From Cytophagales bacterium (GTDB taxonomy: Bacteria; Bacteroidota; Bacteroidia; Cytophagales; Thermoflexibacteraceae): a stretch of 64,000 bases of DNA. Shown here in pieces: positions 61,692 to 64,000 of the stretch. Where the stretch lies: positions 1 through 64,000 of the forward strand of contig JAAFJS010000005.1 of assembly GCA_013298985.1 (NCBI GenBank), read 5' to 3'. The position numbers were made by a program, and so were the translations under genes. The stretch's first letter is position 1. Each line of letters opens with the position of its first letter. The notes beneath the pieces were generated by a model that saw nothing but the letters and a program-made list of their open reading frames with translations, searched no databases and was not told the DNA's origin.

Positions 61692-64000
61692 CTACAATCG
61701 AATCCCCACCACTGTAATATCGTCGCGCTGAGGCTCGCCTTTTTGAAAACTGAGGAGAAAATTGCTAAGGATTTGTTTTTGTTCGTGCATCTCAAAGCCC
61801 GCGTTTTCAAAAAATAACTCTTTGAGTTTGGGCGTACCGATTTTATTTTTTTCAGGATTATTTTGGTCAGGAAAACCATCACTGCTGAGGTAAATACTGC
61901 TTCCTTTGTGCAAAAAAAGCTCTTTTTTACTGTATTTGAAATCTGCTTTTTTTCTGGAAACAATGCCAATGGACTTACTTTCGCCTTTCACTTCTTCGAG
62001 TTTGCCGATTTGTGGCACCAAATAGTACATAGACTGCCCCGCGCCCGCGAACAAAATGCGGAAAAAATCGCCATTGTCCGTATCCCTATCTATCACGCAC
62101 AGTGCCATGTCCATACCCACCTCATTGCCCACGTTATTTTCTTGATTTAGTGTGTTTTTGACCTCTTGGTCGAGCATATCCAGAATCAAATTTGGCTCTA
62201 AAATCGGTAACGTTTCTGTGATTTTGTCCAGCAAGCTATTTCCAATCATGCTCATAAACGCGCCCGAAACGCCATGCCCCGTACAATCCACCGCCGCAAT
62301 AATGGTCTGATTTCCCACCTGCTCTATCCAATAAAAATCACCAGAAACCACGTCTTTGGGCAAATAAAGTACAAAAAAGTCAGTAAAAATAGTCGATAAA
62401 AAATTTTCTTTGGGCAGAATCGCCTGCTGAATCGTTTGGGCAGCGCGTATGCTTTCATTGATTTTATTGTTTTGCAAAGCCAAAATCTTATTTTTCTCCT
62501 CAATATATCGCTGCTGCGCCTCCAATTCCTCGTTTTGCTGGGAAATAGAAAGGCTCTGCTTGGCAATCGTTTCGTTTCGCATAAACAATTCCTTGTTTTT
62601 CCGATAAGTAACATAAAGTCCGCCACCTACACCAAAAAAGAACAAAGTCCCCAGCACAATAATCGTCAAGCCGTACTTTTGCAGTCGATTGGCATTGTCT
62701 ATTTCCCGCGCCTGCTCCGCAATGAGTTCCTTGCTTCGCACATCTTGCTCTTTTTGAAATTGCATTTGCAGTTCCGTATTTTGAAGGCGCAACCTCTGCT
62801 GTTCATAATTTGACTTTTGGCGAAGCAAATCGAGCAAATGTTGTGCTTTTTCGTTTTCAAGAATCTTGTTGTTATAGGCAATAGACCTGATTTTTTGCTC
62901 TCCACGAAGAATCTCTATCTCCTTCATTTGCAGTTGGATAGAATCTTTTCGCTTCTCACTTTCGCGGGCTTGGCGGTCAGTTTCCTCCGTAAGCCTGCGA
63001 AAGCGCGAGGAGTTTTGCTCATCACTAACAATCTGTTGTTTGAGTTCCCCTTCCAGACTTTCCAGATAGACATTCCCGTCCATGATTTTCTGCGATTCTG
63101 CCCCGCGTTTTTTGTTCAGATTCACTTGCAATCTTTCTGCTTGTTTGCCATATTTTTGAGATTGATTGTCGTCATCATTTTTATACAGTAACTCCAATAT
63201 ACGATAGCTCGTTATCAAAATCTCTTCCGAATTTTCCGTACTTGCATTGATAATTGCCTGATTTACTGCATCTAACGCTTTTATCTGATTACCACTGATG
63301 TAGTGATTTGCTGCCAAATAATTATACGACTTTGCTATCTCAGCCTTATTGCCTCTTTGTTGATTGATTTTCAGGGCATTATTGAAAAACTCATCTGCTT
63401 TTTTGTGCGCTTTGAGGTTGGTGTAAGCCACACCTATATTCTCCAAGAAAATCACTGAACTGCTATCCGATAATTTTTCCTTGTTTTTTTGGTACAAACT
63501 CAATGACTTATTAAAATATTCTACCGATTGGAGCATATTGTTCATGCGCTTATACGTAAAGCCCAAGTTATTATAAACGGCTGATAAAGAGGCAATTTGG
63601 AGTGGATTTTCATAGAGTTTTGCTAATTCTAAGTAGCGTTGAGCCGCGCTTTTGAAGTTCCCATCTGCCACATCAATCTCCACCAACTGATTGAGAAAAT
63701 AAATGGATTGACTCACCTCACCTGCTTCTTTTTTGGCATCGAGTAAGGTTACAAATGACTTGTAGGCACTTTCTTTGTTGCCAAGCAGGAAGTCAATTTT
63801 AGCCAAATACTCCAATACTCGATTGGCTTTTTCGGTTTCGTAGCCTTTTTTATAAATGTTATAGGCAATCTTAAAATGCTCATTTGCTTTGAGATACGCC
63901 TTTTGTTGCTGGAAAAGAATGGCAATTTCTGTGATAATCTCTGCCGTTGCATTTTCATCATACAGATTTTCATAGCTTCGCTGGGCTTTGAGTAGCGTTT
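61692..64000 (-). CDS. TPR protein with SpoIIE-type phosphatase domain (runs off window)
   Basis: The frame is open from the stop at 61692 to the end of the window, so the N-terminus is missing. N-terminal TPR-like helical repeats (YENLYDENATAEIITEIAILFQQQ, AYKSFVTLLDAKKEAGEV, SVEYFNKSLSLYQKNKEKL, ADEFFNNALKINQQRGN) lead to a long coiled coil, one membrane helix (YGLTIIVLGTLFFFGVGGGLYV), a second coiled coil, and a PP2C/SpoIIE domain (FVLYLPKDVVSGDFYWIE, AVDCTGHGVSGAFMSMIG, GEPQRDDITVVGIRL). This is the common Bacteroidota TPR-signalling phosphatase, acting on anti-sigma-type partners in the cytoplasm. The signal sensed is unknown. Confidence 0.9.
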   Translation of the reverse strand, partial: TLLKAQRSYENLYDENATAEIITEIAILFQQQKAYLKANEHFKIAYNIYKKGYETEKANRVLEYLAKIDFLLGNKESAYKSFVTLLDAKKEAGEVSQSIYFLNQLVEIDVADGNFKSAAQRYLELAKLYENPLQIASLSAVYNNLGFTYKRMNNMLQSVEYFNKSLSLYQKNKEKLSDSSSVIFLENIGVAYTNLKAHKKADEFFNNALKINQQRGNKAEIAKSYNYLAANHYISGNQIKALDAVNQAIINASTENSEEILITSYRILELLYKNDDDNQSQKYGKQAERLQVNLNKKRGAESQKIMDGNVYLESLEGELKQQIVSDEQNSSRFRRLTEETDRQARESEKRKDSIQLQMKEIEILRGEQKIRSIAYNNKILENEKAQHLLDLLRQKSNYEQQRLRLQNTELQMQFQKEQDVRSKELIAEQAREIDNANRLQKYGLTIIVLGTLFFFGVGGGLYVTYRKNKELFMRNETIAKQSLSISQQNEELEAQQRYIEEKNKILALQNNKINESIRAAQTIQQAILPKENFLSTIFTDFFVLYLPKDVVSGDFYWIEQVGNQTIIAAVDCTGHGVSGAFMSMIGNSLLDKITETLPILEPNLILDMLDQEVKNTLNQENNVGNEVGMDMALCVIDRDTDNGDFFRILFAGAGQSMYYLVPQIGKLEEVKGESKSIGIVSRKKADFKYSKKELFLHKGSSIYLSSDGFPDQNNPEKNKIGTPKLKELFFENAGFEMHEQKQILSNFLLSFQKGEPQRDDITVVGIRL

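Overview
The window looks like part of a chromosome of a Bacteroidota bacterium, probably of the Cytophagales type. The evidence is moderately AT-rich DNA, paired SusC/SusD outer-membrane proteins, a TonB receptor followed by a DUF4249 lipoprotein, an ECF sigma/FecR pair, an NAGPA-type glycosidase, DUF2231-cytochrome and DUF5690 proteins, and promoters of the TTTG-N19-21-TAnnTTTG type. No rRNA, CRISPR array or prophage is visible.

Layout. 1-1.5 kb: a DUF2339 membrane protein broken by a 43-bp tandem duplication. 2.5-4.5 kb: two proteins sharing a C-x2-C...YCS-x2-CR zinc finger. 4.7-8.1 kb: TonB receptor plus DUF4249 lipoprotein. 8.2-11.5 kb: epimerase, tagaturonate reductase and glutamyl-Q-tRNA synthetase-like genes. 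12.3-15.2 kb: an M16 protease split by a 127-bp tandem duplication. 15.3-21 kb: DUF5690 transporter-like protein, GtrA/GT2 pair, DUF2231-cytochrome-LRR protein and a large membrane protein. 21-27.2 kb: TonB receptor, an O-antigen-ligase-like protein (broken by a 50-bp duplication), and a Wzz/BY-kinase. 27.4-29.6 kb: an Rpn-type nuclease, then an RNA locus with a tRNA-like gene, an intrinsic terminator and what appears to be a circularly permuted tRNA-like RNA, followed by an unrecognised conserved protein gene on the same strand. 30-36.8 kb: mixed metabolism, envelope and transport genes. 36.8-43.8 kb: SusD, SusC, FecR and a divergent ECF sigma factor, a complete nutrient-uptake regulon. 43.9-50.8 kb: ParA, a fused DNA methyltransferase/endonuclease flanked by partial copies of itself and by repeat arrays, a third zinc-finger protein, and a 1.1-kb AT-rich intergenic region with repeats. 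51-59 kb: DinB-like proteins, a Uma2 nuclease, DCC oxidoreductase, phosphoesterase, permease, desaturase and NRDE protein. 59.2-60.3 kb: an IS30-type element with a broken transposase. 60.3-64 kb: a von Willebrand A lipoprotein and a TPR/SpoIIE-type phosphatase running off the window.

Three points stand out. First, the permuted tRNA-like RNA next to an uncharacterised protein is the best candidate for an undescribed system. Second, three genes are broken by short tandem duplications. In two of them the copies differ only at synonymous positions, which suggests merged strain variants in the assembly rather than true mutations. Third, the methylase-nuclease sits in a repeat-bounded cassette whose ends carry fragments of a second copy of the same gene.
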